Assembly (NCBI RefSeq): GCF_900109165.1
Contig: NZ_FNZF01000002.1
Span: forward strand, 434,001 to 498,000
From: Bhargavaea ginsengi
GTDB taxonomy: Bacteria; Bacillota; Bacilli; Bacillales_A; Planococcaceae
Direction: 5' to 3'
Length of the DNA stretch: 64,000 nt
A program made the translations under genes and the position numbers. The notes under the pieces were generated by a model. It did not search any database. It was not told where the DNA came from and worked only from the letters and a program-made list of their open reading frames with translations. Below, piece after piece: positions 33,432-41,841 of the stretch. How positions within the stretch are numbered: position 1 is the first letter of the stretch; the number at the start of each line of letters is the position of its first letter.

Positions 33432-33593
33432 ATGTTTAAGAAAATCTTGAAACAGCTGAAAAACCTGTCACGCGGAAGCAGCTCCCGAAGACATAATCAT
33501 TATCGCCGGGGAAGCTCAAGCAGCCGGAGGTACAACCGTTCTCCGATGAGCGGAAGCAAATACTACAAGAGGCGCGGCCGTAGCAGCAGCTAA
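33432..33593 (+). CDS. small Ser/Arg-rich basic protein (53 aa)
   Basis: ATG 33432, with AAAGGAAAGAGG upstream, runs to TAA at 33591-33593. The peptide begins MFKKILKQLKNLSRG, an amphipathic basic helix. The rest is almost only Ser, Arg, Tyr, Lys and Gly, with RGSSSSRR and a C-terminal RGRSSS. It is strongly positive and unstructured, so it may bind nucleic acid or membrane and could be phosphorylated. Its stop codon overlaps the stop of the convergent Ser/Thr kinase gene. No family name recognised. Confidence 0.6.
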   Translation: MFKKILKQLKNLSRGSSSRRHNHYRRGSSSSRRYNRSPMSGSKYYKRRGRSSS

Positions 33594-34414
33594 CTTCCGA
33601 TTCTGGTATGTGAAACTGCATTCTGGAGATCAGCGGCGATTTCGCTGATATTCGTATAAGGATCTGTGATACCCAACAGCCGTTTCAGCAGATGGACGGT
33701 TTCATGATTTATGGTCAGCTCTTCCGTCCAAGGAAGAGCTTTTTTATTTGTTGGCGTGTAGGTAGTGTAGAGCAAATAAAGCAGAATCTCCCCCAGATCG
33801 TAGTAATCCTGAAGCCTCAGCTGCTCGATCCTTTTGCACAAATCGCTTTGACTGGTTGCCTGCGAAACTTCACTCTCACAAACCGAAAGCCCGAAATCGA
33901 TTAAATAAAGTTCTCCATCGTTGATCAGGATGTTTGGGATGCGCAGGTCCTGATGATAAATTCCCTTTGCGTGAAGGTATTGAACCATCTGCAGCAGTTG
34001 CTCCACAACTAGCAATGATGCTTCTTCGCTAAACGATTGTTGCCGGGTGAAGATTTGCTCTTCCATATTTTCTGCCTCGATGAATGTCATCACATAGTAC
34101 AGGTGTTGATCGTCATCAGAGAAGTCTTCAATGAAGGCCGGCATATTCGGGTGTGAGAGCTGTTTCATGATTTCCATCTCATTTTGAAACATGCCGATCT
34201 CTTTCCTGCTATGCCGCTTACTCGGCCGCAGCTGTTTTACAGCTGTCTTCTGTTCGGTATGCAGGTCGGTGCAATCATAAATGATGCCATAACTGCCGGT
34301 TCCAATGACATCAGAGACTATATACCGTTTATTAAGAATCGTGTCTTCCCGGATTGGCCAGTCCACAAAAAACTGGCGGATTTTTCGTGTGACGCGCAAA
34401 ATGTCCATACTCAT
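33590..34414 (-). CDS. Hanks-type Ser/Thr protein kinase (PrkD-like, soluble)
   Basis: This 274-residue protein is nearly all kinase domain. It has the Gly-rich loop GTGSYG (38-43), Lys60 in TAVKQL, the catalytic loop H154-Q155-D156 with Asn161 (Arg of HRD replaced by Gln), and DFG at 173-175. No transmembrane or PASTA part, so it is cytoplasmic, like B. subtilis PrkD. HQD instead of HRD implies activity without activation-loop Arg coordination. The ATG has AGGGA 9 nt upstream. It is convergent with the Ser/Arg-rich peptide gene, with overlapping stop codons and no terminator between. Confidence 0.87.
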   Translation of the reverse strand: MSMDILRVTRKIRQFFVDWPIREDTILNKRYIVSDVIGTGSYGIIYDCTDLHTEQKTAVKQLRPSKRHSRKEIGMFQNEMEIMKQLSHPNMPAFIEDFSDDDQHLYYVMTFIEAENMEEQIFTRQQSFSEEASLLVVEQLLQMVQYLHAKGIYHQDLRIPNILINDGELYLIDFGLSVCESEVSQATSQSDLCKRIEQLRLQDYYDLGEILLYLLYTTYTPTNKKALPWTEELTINHETVHLLKRLLGITDPYTNISEIAADLQNAVSHTRIGS

Positions 34415-34607
34415 AGATTAAATCCCTTCATCAAAAACTGCTCATTGAAATCCTTTCTATAGGCGAATGTATCATTGCCGGCTTCACAAGACCAACTTGG
34501 TGCTCTTTAAAGTCTGACTTGCATGAAATTCGTGTAAAATGGTACTGGGAAGGTAATTGGAGTAACAAAAAACCTTCATACATAACCATGGAAAGCGGGG
34601 CATTCAT

Positions 34608-35735
34608 ATGCGTTTTGAAACAAAAGCCATCCACGCCGGACGTTCGATTGACCCATCAACAAGTGCGGTCACCATGCCGATCCACCTCTCTTCAACATAT
34701 GAACGGGCAGGAGACGGATCTTATCCGAATGAATATATCTACAGCCGAATTGATAACCCAAATCGCCGGGCTTTGGAAGACTGTCTCACATCGCTTGAAG
34801 ATGGGTTTGATACGGTCACATTCGGATCAGGAATGGCGGCGATTTCTACACTGATCGAATCGCTGCCTGCCGATAAACCCCGGCGCGTGGTGATGCCCGA
34901 TGATATGTATCACGGAATCCGTTCCCTGCTTGCAGACACGGATATCGGAACCAACTTTGAAGTTGTGTTTGTAGACATGACCGATCTAACACAAGTCGAG
35001 GAAGCCATCAATGAGGCACCGACCGGGCTCATCTGGATGGAGTCTCCTTCAAATCCCCAGCTGAAAGTGACTGATATCCAGGCAGTGGCAAAGCTGGCCA
35101 GCGATGCCGGTGCATATTCTGTTGTTGATAATACATGGGCAACCCCGGTTCTTCAGAAACCTCTCAGCCTCGGCGCTGATTTTTCACTTCACTCAGTGAC
35201 CAAGTATATCGGCGGGCACAGCGATCTGCTCCTCGGAGCAGTCATCGCAAAAACAGATAGCCCGATGCTTGCCAGATTAAAGGCTGCCCAACAGGCAAAA
35301 GGGGCTGTTCCTTCCCCATTCGACTGCTGGCTTGCCTTGCGAGGAGTTCAAACACTTCCCCTGCGCATGGTGACCCACTGTTCAAACGCTTCCGCAATTG
35401 CGGATTTCCTGAAACAGCACCCGAATGTGGAAGCCGTCCATTATCCCGGACTCCCAGAACATCCTGGACACCAGGTAGCGGCAAAGCAGATGAGCTCCTT
35501 TGGCGGTATGCTGTCCTTCCAGGTAAAAGGCGGACAGGAAGCGGCCATGGCAGTCACTGCAAAAGCGAAACTGTTTATACGGGCCACAAGCCTTGGCGGA
35601 ACTCATAGCCTGATCGAGCACAGGGCTTCGCTTGAAGGCGTCCATGCGGTTGCTCCTGATAATCTGCTGCGTGTTTCGGTCGGAATCGAGCACGTGGAAG
35701 ACCTTAAAGAAGATTTGTTGCAGGCGCTGGAATAA
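34608..35735 (+). CDS. trans-sulfuration PLP enzyme (cystathionine gamma-synthase/lyase family)
   Basis: This 375-residue Cys/Met-metabolism PLP enzyme has its Schiff-base Lys199 in SVTKYIGGHSD and the YSRIDNPNRR motif near 45-54 that binds the phosphate of the neighbouring subunit. The family contains MetI/MetB, MccB/YrhB and methionine gamma-lyases, which are hard to tell apart from sequence. metA at 20.4 kb suggests methionine synthesis, but this copy is monocistronic and could also degrade cystathionine. The ATG follows GCGGGG. Confidence 0.82.
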   Translation: MRFETKAIHAGRSIDPSTSAVTMPIHLSSTYERAGDGSYPNEYIYSRIDNPNRRALEDCLTSLEDGFDTVTFGSGMAAISTLIESLPADKPRRVVMPDDMYHGIRSLLADTDIGTNFEVVFVDMTDLTQVEEAINEAPTGLIWMESPSNPQLKVTDIQAVAKLASDAGAYSVVDNTWATPVLQKPLSLGADFSLHSVTKYIGGHSDLLLGAVIAKTDSPMLARLKAAQQAKGAVPSPFDCWLALRGVQTLPLRMVTHCSNASAIADFLKQHPNVEAVHYPGLPEHPGHQVAAKQMSSFGGMLSFQVKGGQEAAMAVTAKAKLFIRATSLGGTHSLIEHRASLEGVHAVAPDNLLRVSVGIEHVEDLKEDLLQALE

Positions 35736-35743
35736 AATGCAGA

Positions 35744-35792
35744 CAAAAAAAGATGATCTCGGGAATTCTTCTTCCAAAGATCATCTTTTTTT
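35744..35792. terminator. bidirectional terminator between the PLP gene and phzF
   Basis: AAAAAAAGATGATCT and AGATCATCTTTTTTT arms around an 18-nt loop. Confidence 0.9.
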
Positions 35793-35806
35793 GGATTAAA
35801 AAATCT

Positions 35807-36703
35807 TCAGGGTAATGTAATTTCTACCTCTTTCACATACACTGCTTTTCCTGTGATTTGTACTTCTAATGCTTCCTGGTTTTTTGAGACATGCACGCCA
35901 ACTCTACCATCTTTACCGATTTCCTGGCCCTGCTCTACAGCGAGATCCAGTTGACCGGTGAATCCCGGTTGGATGAACTTGGCATAGTAAGCACCCATGA
36001 CTGCGGAGGCTGTGCCTGTGACTGCATCTTCGACCGTACCGGAATAAGGGGAACTGAAATGGCGCCCGTGAAGATCAGCAGTCGGGTCATGGGTTTCCAG
36101 GCAAAACGGATGTACAGAAGCTTTCGGAACTTCCTTCAACACTTCAGGAAACCGCTGATTATCCGGTTTCATTTCCTGGAATTTTGAAAGATGTTTTACC
36201 GGAACGAGAAGAGTCCAGCTTCCTGTGCTTCCATATAGAATCGGCAAAGTCGGATGGAGATCGGATTCCCCCAATCCTATTGAATGCATCAGTTCTTCTT
36301 TTGAGCCTTTGTATTCGATGAACTTCGGCGATGCCTGTTTCATCGTGATGGACCATTCACCGTCTTGGTTTCTTGTGGCTTTTATAGGCAGGATGCCTGC
36401 CTTCGTCTCAATTGTCAGCTTTTCTTTTTTACCCAGTTGACCTCTGCTGGCCAAAGCGAAAATCATCGCCATGGTCGCATGGCCGCACAGATCCGTTTCA
36501 TAACCCGGTGTAAAAAAACGGATCCTCAAGTCAGCTAGATCCGAATCCAGTAAAAAAGCTGTCTCATTGTAACCTGCTTTAGCAGTGATTTCCTGCATAT
36601 CGGAGTCGGACAGACCTTCACTATTCAAAACAACTCCAGCGGGGTTTCCCATATCTGGCTCCGTGCTGAAAGCATCATATTGGTAAACCGTGACTGTTTT
36701 CAT
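35807..36703 (-). CDS. PhzF family isomerase/epimerase-like protein
   Basis: The 298-residue protein has the duplicated diaminopimelate-epimerase-like PhzF fold. It has the conserved N-terminus YQYDAFSTEPDMGNPAGVVL, a catalytic Glu in YNETAFL (about 46), CGHATMA, and a second-half GTASAVMGAYY. PhzF isomerises a phenazine precursor; no phenazine genes are nearby, so the substrate is unknown. The ATG follows GCGGGGG. It is monocistronic. Confidence 0.85.
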   Translation of the reverse strand: MKTVTVYQYDAFSTEPDMGNPAGVVLNSEGLSDSDMQEITAKAGYNETAFLLDSDLADLRIRFFTPGYETDLCGHATMAMIFALASRGQLGKKEKLTIETKAGILPIKATRNQDGEWSITMKQASPKFIEYKGSKEELMHSIGLGESDLHPTLPILYGSTGSWTLLVPVKHLSKFQEMKPDNQRFPEVLKEVPKASVHPFCLETHDPTADLHGRHFSSPYSGTVEDAVTGTASAVMGAYYAKFIQPGFTGQLDLAVEQGQEIGKDGRVGVHVSKNQEALEVQITGKAVYVKEVEITLP

Positions 36704-36751
36704 TTTCTATCCCCCGCTTCATTCTGACCAATCGTTTCGTTTAGTGGTTTA

Positions 36752-37516
36752 TTAAATGGACACTGACCGGTCAAGATCAATTCCAAAATACTGTTTCAGA
36801 ACGGTCGCCATCTCCTTGTCGTCGATGACTGTTTTTTGCTTTTCACCACTGCGTGTCGTGGTAAATGTGTTTCCTGACAGTGTCAGCCTGCCGTCTTCTG
36901 TCGCCAACGAGACAAGTGGTTGCCTTGTAAAAGGGGACTGAGGAGAAGTCTGGTTGTAGTAGCAGACCACCTCAAAATCATTGAGTATTCTCAGGCTCGT
37001 ATCGAGGCGATAGAGCGTCTCCCAACCGCCCTGCTTTTGATGTTTTTGGAGATCAAGTTCCCCATCTCCTGACTTTTCCAGCCGGTAAGTTCCGCTGACG
37101 TCTTCCCTTTCTTCCCCTGATAATGGGAGAGGCACCCTGACTGAATCACCGAAGCCGACATCGACAAGGTAAGGCTTCCCCATTTAAACGATCAGGCAGG
37201 CATGACTTCCCGTCAGCGTCCAGCCGCCATCCGGCCGTTTGACTGTTGCAGATGCCAACTTGCTTTTAAAGCCTAAACTCTGGAGCAGCCAGTTAAATAA
37301 TCCGTTCAGCTCATAGCAAAAACCACCCCAATGATTCAGAACCACTTTCCTGAAGTAATTCTCCACATCAAGCGGGATCCGGATTTTTTGTATCACATCC
37401 AGATTTTCAAATGGAATATGAAGCATGTGATGATCCTGAAGTTGAAGGAGTGTGTCCATATTCACTTCAATCGGGCCACTCCAATTCATCCGCTGCAAGT
37501 ACCGTTCTATTTCCAA
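36752..37516 (-). pseudogene. arylamine N-acetyltransferase interrupted by an in-frame TAA
   Basis: A single frame of 254 codons matches a NAT enzyme, but codon 111 is TAA (37184-37186). The triad is intact on both sides: Cys67 in GGFCYELNG, His105 in GSHACLIV, Asp119 in LVDVGFGD. The codon order is GTT-TAA-ATG-GGG-AAG; one base change from AAA would restore Lys. An ATG directly after the stop could restart the C-terminal half, but that half lacks Cys and His. It is either a recent nonsense mutation or a sequencing error. Confidence 0.8.
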
Positions 37517-37565
37517 TCCAATCCCTCCCTCAGATTTTATAGGAGTGCCTGTTACATGAGGAGGA

Positions 37566-38111
37566 TTAGTCCCTGTTCAAGATACCGTTCTGCAATTGAA
37601 TCATTTCTTCGGCCAGTTTACGGATTCTCTCCATTATTCGCTTATCCATAATTTCATCTGTCTCGGGATCGAAGTTGTCATTCAATATAAAGACATTGTC
37701 TGTGGGGATGAGGCCTTTGAAATACGACAGGATAGAACCGAGATGATATTCCAGCACCAGAAAATGTTTTTCCGTCAATCCTGTTGCAACCATGCCTGTC
37801 ACCTTATTCCTGAATGCATGTTCCGGCAAGTGATCGAACAGGTTCTTCAAGGCTCCCGTGAGCGATGCCTGATAGATGGGGGTTCCGAAAACAAGAAAGT
37901 CGGCAGATTGGATTTTCTTAACGACATTCCAGGTGTCTTCATTATAAGCTGCCAGGGGAAGCCCTGCCGCGAACTCTATTTCATAATCCCTCAAGTCTAT
38001 TAATTCAATTTCTATGCGAGGATCTATGTGACGAGCTGCAGCCAGAACACTGCCTACAGCAACTGATGTTTTATCTCCCGCAAGCGCTCCGGAAACACCG
38101 ACTAGTTTCAT
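37566..38111 (-). CDS. NADPH-dependent FMN reductase (flavodoxin-like)
   Basis: This is a 181-residue flavodoxin-fold protein. The N-terminal MKLVGVSGAL is the FMN phosphate loop, and GTPIYQASLTGALKN carries the second FMN motif, as in SsuE/chromate-reductase type enzymes. ATG 38111 is preferred: an AAGGAG site lies upstream, inside the longer reading frame that begins at 38153. It follows the NAT pseudogene on the same strand by about 50 bp and may have been co-transcribed. It could supply FMNH2 to flavin monooxygenases (inference). Confidence 0.85.
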   Translation of the reverse strand: MKLVGVSGALAGDKTSVAVGSVLAAARHIDPRIEIELIDLRDYEIEFAAGLPLAAYNEDTWNVVKKIQSADFLVFGTPIYQASLTGALKNLFDHLPEHAFRNKVTGMVATGLTEKHFLVLEYHLGSILSYFKGLIPTDNVFILNDNFDPETDEIMDKRIMERIRKLAEEMIQLQNGILNRD

Positions 38112-38279
38112 AGATAAATTTTCTCCTTCCATACTAAGCTGTTTAGATTTCACTTTACTGGATTTAAGAGAAGATTGTCCGGTTTGGGATTAGGATGATT
38201 TTATCAGAATATTAACTCTACAGGTCGCCTTTTAAGGTATAATGGAATCCGTGCTATCAAACGGGAGGAGATGAACAAA

Positions 38280-38702
38280 ATGAATTTCATCCCATATTTA
38301 CAGCTGAATGGGACCGCAAGAGATGCGATCGGATTTTATGAAAAGGTGTTTGATGCAGAAAACCTGGGGGTCCTGACGTTTGGCGATATGCCTGCTTCTC
38401 CGGAGTCCCCTTTCCCTGAAGACGCAAAAAATCTGGTTGCACATGGCGCGATCAAGGTCGGCGGGTCAATGATCATGCTATCAGATACATTCCCCGGCCA
38501 GCCGGCTCAAGAGGGAAATATGGTGATTATTTGTATTACGTTTGACGATGCTGACAAAGCCCATCAGGTATTTGAAGCGCTGCAGGATGGCGGACAGGTT
38601 GAAATGCCAATAACAGATACAGGTTTTAGCCCTGCCTTCGGTGTCATTAAAGATAAATTCGGAGTAACGTTTCAGTTTTATACAGAAGGATACCAAGGAT
38701 AA
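38280..38702 (+). CDS. VOC family protein (PhnB/glyoxalase-like)
   Basis: This 140-residue protein of the vicinal oxygen chelate superfamily, PhnB-like (3-demethylubiquinone methyltransferase-like) subgroup, has PYLQLNGTARDAIGFYEKVF at the start and FGVIKDKFGVTFQFY at the end. Metal binding is uncertain because the ligand residues are not obvious. ATG 38280 is chosen; ATG 38271 lies too close to GGAGGAG. A TATAAT (38238-38243) lies 36 bp upstream. Substrate unknown. Confidence 0.85.
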   Translation: MNFIPYLQLNGTARDAIGFYEKVFDAENLGVLTFGDMPASPESPFPEDAKNLVAHGAIKVGGSMIMLSDTFPGQPAQEGNMVIICITFDDADKAHQVFEALQDGGQVEMPITDTGFSPAFGVIKDKFGVTFQFYTEGYQG

Positions 38703-38720
38703 AACCTGCATCATGGAGTA

Positions 38721-38752
38721 TCGGCTTTGTCTTCTGACAAAGCCGAATTTTC
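38721..38752. terminator. bidirectional terminator between VOC and UGT genes
   Basis: TCGGCTTTGT and ACAAAGCCGA arms with a CTTCTG loop, followed by ATTTT. Confidence 0.85.
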
Positions 38753-39935
38753 ATGGCTCCTCCCGGTTGATCCTCGACAAAATCACGTCAGCTGCCGCTG
38801 AGGCACCGCCGGCATTCCTGAACAGCCCTGAGATCTTTGCAGCATTTCTTCGAAATTGGGGATCCTCTAAGATCTGATGGACAGCTTCTCTGATTGTCTG
38901 TGGACGGTCGTTTTTAAGGATGATCCCTGCTCCCAGTTCAGCGACGCGCTGTGCAGCCAATTTCTGTTCACTGTGTGTTGGGTACAGGACCATCGGGACT
39001 CCCTGATACAGACTCTCACTGACACTGTTCATCCCGCTGTGGGTTATGAAGACGTCTGCCCGTCCGAGAACCGCTATCTGATCGACTGTATTCTTGATAC
39101 GTATGTTGTCAGGGGCCGTTCCAAATTGTCCGATGTCGGTTTTTTCTCCGACCGACATTACCACCTCGCCTTTACTGCCGGTCAAAGCGCTGATGCAATT
39201 CTTATGGAAATGGGAGTTTGTCAGAACTGTTCCTAGCGAGACATACACCAAGGTGCCGGACTTCTCTTTTTCCACGGTATTTTGGTCTTTGCCCGCTATA
39301 GAAGGGCCGACAAACGCGAACCGATCGGAAAATGTCTCGGCAAGCGGCTGGAACTCCCTCGTGGTGAACACGATCGTCTCGGTGTCATTGTCATTCCCGA
39401 TCAGAGATGTAAAGCTGTTCACTTCATAACCGGCTTGTTGCAGTTCTTTGATTTTCCCCCGTATCCTTCCCATTCCGATGATCATTTTTAGCGTTTCCTT
39501 GAATCCCGGCTTCATCAGCTTAGCCGTATGCTGATTAAATGCGAAAGTGGTCGTCGAGCAGATATAGGGAATGTCCAGCTTTTGGGCATACAGCTTCCCC
39601 CATACACTCATCGAATCCGACACGATACAGTCCGGCTTGGCGGATGACAGTTCCTTAAGCACTTTCTCCTGCATCGCAAGTGTCGTGTCCACGGTCATTT
39701 CAATGAGCGCAGCAAAGTCCTTGCCGGCTTTTTTGCTGATTTCCTTATCCGTCGCCTGAGGAAGAAATTGATCACACCCGATAAACTTGGCACCGGCTGC
39801 TATGATTTTCTCCCGGAACTCCCTGAACGAGTAATACCAGACCTCATGTCCCCTCTCCGTAAGCTCCCTTACGACCGGCAGGGTCGGATTCGTATGGCCG
39901 TGTGCCGGCAATGAGAAGAAAACGATTCTGCTCAT
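38751..39935 (-). CDS. UGT/MGT-type glycosyltransferase (YjiC-like)
   Basis: This GT-B protein of 394 residues starts MSRIVFFSLPAHGHTNPTLP, the acceptor-side motif of macrolide-type glycosyltransferases. The C-terminal donor motif contains THSGMNSVSESLYQGVPMV and HSEQ. It transfers sugar from a UDP-sugar to small hydrophobic acceptors such as macrolides or flavonoids; the true acceptor is unknown. ATG 39935 follows GGAGGGG and lies 1 bp after the stop of the XRE-AbrB regulator, so the two are an operon. It may be a detoxification gene under that regulator. Confidence 0.87.
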   Translation of the reverse strand: MSRIVFFSLPAHGHTNPTLPVVRELTERGHEVWYYSFREFREKIIAAGAKFIGCDQFLPQATDKEISKKAGKDFAALIEMTVDTTLAMQEKVLKELSSAKPDCIVSDSMSVWGKLYAQKLDIPYICSTTTFAFNQHTAKLMKPGFKETLKMIIGMGRIRGKIKELQQAGYEVNSFTSLIGNDNDTETIVFTTREFQPLAETFSDRFAFVGPSIAGKDQNTVEKEKSGTLVYVSLGTVLTNSHFHKNCISALTGSKGEVVMSVGEKTDIGQFGTAPDNIRIKNTVDQIAVLGRADVFITHSGMNSVSESLYQGVPMVLYPTHSEQKLAAQRVAELGAGIILKNDRPQTIREAVHQILEDPQFRRNAAKISGLFRNAGGASAAADVILSRINREEP

Positions 39936-39936
39936 C

Positions 39937-40371
39937 TCATTCCCCTCCTTCCGGCTCGGCATTCCGGATCATTTCCGCAAAGTCGAGCAATGTATCACGC
40001 TTCATCAGAGCAATCCCCATGGAGCTGTCGTCACCCAGAACCACCAACTGGTCCCCTTCACGGATTCCGAACCTCTCCAGCGCCTTTTTAGGAACATTCA
40101 CCTGTCCGTCTTGACCAACCTTGGCCACACCAAAAAAGTGCTTCCCTCGAGGCGCCATCCGGTTCGCTTCCGCTTCGGTCAGATCTCCCGACAGTTGGTC
40201 AAGTGAAACCTGAAAATGATCCGCAAGCACCCGGCATCTGTACAGGTCCGGAAGCGACTCCCCCGACTCCCATTTAGCGATTGTCTGCCTGGATACCCCC
40301 AGCCGCTCCGCCAAAAATTCCTGGCTCTGCTTGTTCCGCTTCCTTAACACACGAATATTGGTGCCGATCAT
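39937..40371 (-). CDS. XRE-family regulator fused to an AbrB/SpoVT-like domain
   Basis: This 144-residue fusion has a helix-turn-helix of XRE type (about 1-55, SQEFLAERLGVSRQTIAKWESG) followed by an AbrB/SpoVT swapped-hairpin domain (about 80-130, VGQDGQVNVPKKALERFGI). Both halves can bind DNA or dimerise. ATG 40371 has AAAGGAG 9 nt upstream and is chosen over GTG 40395. It is directly upstream of, and coupled to, the UGT-like gene. Probable local regulator; effector unknown. Confidence 0.82.
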   Translation of the reverse strand: MIGTNIRVLRKRNKQSQEFLAERLGVSRQTIAKWESGESLPDLYRCRVLADHFQVSLDQLSGDLTEAEANRMAPRGKHFFGVAKVGQDGQVNVPKKALERFGIREGDQLVVLGDDSSMGIALMKRDTLLDFAEMIRNAEPEGGE

Positions 40372-40500
40372 CCCGCTCAACTCCTTTGGTTCCACTTTAC
40401 CCTAAAGAAATGTTAATGACTATCAACCAACTAATACAGTTATCGTTAATATTCGTGGCAATTAAAACAGCAAAATGCGTGTCCCGCTGCTCTGGTTAAT

Positions 40501-40641
40501 TTAGATAACTAAAGAATTCCTGCGATTAACCTGCTTAGGTTCGTCTGCAAATTCAACAGAGGCATCATCATACAGTTGACCATCCCTGAGCAATGCGAAA
40601 TCACCAATCAGAAAAATGCTGTCACGCCGTTCCCTATTCAA
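40501..40641 (-). CDS. possible small protein (46 aa)
   Basis: TTG 40641 to TAA 40501 encodes an acidic peptide with IFLIGDFALLRDGQLYDDA and a polar end. The composition looks protein-like, but no ribosome site precedes TTG and its 5' end abuts the carA terminator. It is the only candidate in the 318-bp gap 40372-40689; it may be a remnant of a longer gene. Confidence 0.22.
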   Translation of the reverse strand: MNRERRDSIFLIGDFALLRDGQLYDDASVEFADEPKQVNRRNSLVI

Positions 40642-40645
40642 AATG

Positions 40646-40689
40646 AAAGATCAGGCATCCCTGCGTGAACGCAGAATGCCTGATCTTTA
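40646..40689 (-). terminator. terminator after carA (end of nitrogen cluster)
   Basis: AAAGATCAGGCAT-CTGCG and CGCAG-ATGCCTGATCTTT arms with a small mismatch. T run on the minus strand. Confidence 0.85.
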
Positions 40690-41766
40690 TCATCTTATTG
40701 ATGTTCCAGACAGCTGTCTTTCCTTGAGCCGGCCGACAAATTGTTCAAATATAAACACCGTATCCAGAGGACCGGGATGCCCTTCCGGATGAAACTGGAC
40801 GGCCTGAACCGGTTTTTTCTTATGTCGCAGGCCCTCCACGCTGCCGTCGTTTATATTTCGGAATGACACTTCAAACAAATCATTGTCGATCGTCTCTTCT
40901 TGCACGACGTACCCGTGATTCTGTGAGGTGATGTAGGCTTTGCCTGTTTTCAGATCTTTTACAGGATGATTCCCACCGCGATGGCCGAAGAGTAGCTTTG
41001 TTGTTTTCGCGCCGTAGGCCATTGCGATCAGCTGGTGGCCAAGACAGATCCCGAGGGTCGGATGCGTATCTGTGAGTTCCCGGATCTTCTCCAGTTGATC
41101 GGCTGCATGTTCCGGATTTCCCGGTCCGTTGCTGATGACGACCCCATCGGGATTCAGACCTCGGATGTCTTGTATGGAGTGATGGTAAGGTACAACGGTC
41201 ACTTTGCACCGTTGTTCAATAAGATAATCCAGTATGGACTTTTTGTAGCCAAAATCCAGAAGTACCACATGCGGCCCTCTATTCCCGTAGGTCTCCACCT
41301 TTTTCGTGGTCACCCGATCATACATCGCGCCATCCTCACCGGCCTGAACCGCGGCATCTTTCCGTTCGGAAATGATACCCCGGACCGTTCCTTTTTTCCG
41401 AATGGTCCTGACCAAACTTCTGGTATCTATATCCATCAGGCAAGGAAGTCGATTTTCCTCCATTCTTCCCTGCAGTGAGCCGGTCGCCCGGTGATGATGC
41501 AGGTCAGACGACATCTCTCCGGTCACAATTCCCCTCAAGTGAGGGAACACACTTTCATCATCTTCCCCGCTGACTCCGTAATTCCCGATCAGCGGATAGG
41601 TGAAGACAATGATCTGACCGGCATAGGAAGGGTCTGTAATGATTTCCTGATAACCGCTCATGCTCGTATTAAAGACGACTTCGCCTTCTGTTTCTCCAGA
41701 AAACTCTCCGGCCAGAACACCTTCAAATACCTCACCGGTTTCCAAGATCAAGTATCCCTGCTTCAT
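40690..41766 (-). CDS. carA: carbamoyl-phosphate synthase small subunit (glutaminase) without adjacent carB
   Basis: The 358-residue class I glutaminase subunit has an N-terminal CPS domain and a C-terminal GATase with Cys241 in LGICLGHQ and His326/Glu328 in QFHPEGHPGP. It hydrolyses glutamine and passes NH3 to the CarB synthetase. carB would normally follow, but a terminator comes next and no carB is in the window. It ends a nitrogen cluster, 75 bp after amt with a hairpin between. Either it shares a distant CarB or it serves another ammonia acceptor. Confidence 0.88.
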   Translation of the reverse strand: MKQGYLILETGEVFEGVLAGEFSGETEGEVVFNTSMSGYQEIITDPSYAGQIIVFTYPLIGNYGVSGEDDESVFPHLRGIVTGEMSSDLHHHRATGSLQGRMEENRLPCLMDIDTRSLVRTIRKKGTVRGIISERKDAAVQAGEDGAMYDRVTTKKVETYGNRGPHVVLLDFGYKKSILDYLIEQRCKVTVVPYHHSIQDIRGLNPDGVVISNGPGNPEHAADQLEKIRELTDTHPTLGICLGHQLIAMAYGAKTTKLLFGHRGGNHPVKDLKTGKAYITSQNHGYVVQEETIDNDLFEVSFRNINDGSVEGLRHKKKPVQAVQFHPEGHPGPLDTVFIFEQFVGRLKERQLSGTSIR

Positions 41767-41798
41767 CTTCTTCCCCCTTTATCCAACCTCAGTATGTA

Positions 41799-41821
41799 AC
41801 CCACCAAAGTATCCGGTGGGT
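41799..41821 (-). other. hairpin between amt and carA
   Basis: ACCCACC and GGTGGGT arms around a 9-nt loop in the 75-bp spacer. No T tract on the minus strand, so it may be a processing or attenuation element. Confidence 0.4.
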
Positions 41822-41841
41822 GGTGTTCATTGTTTTTATTG

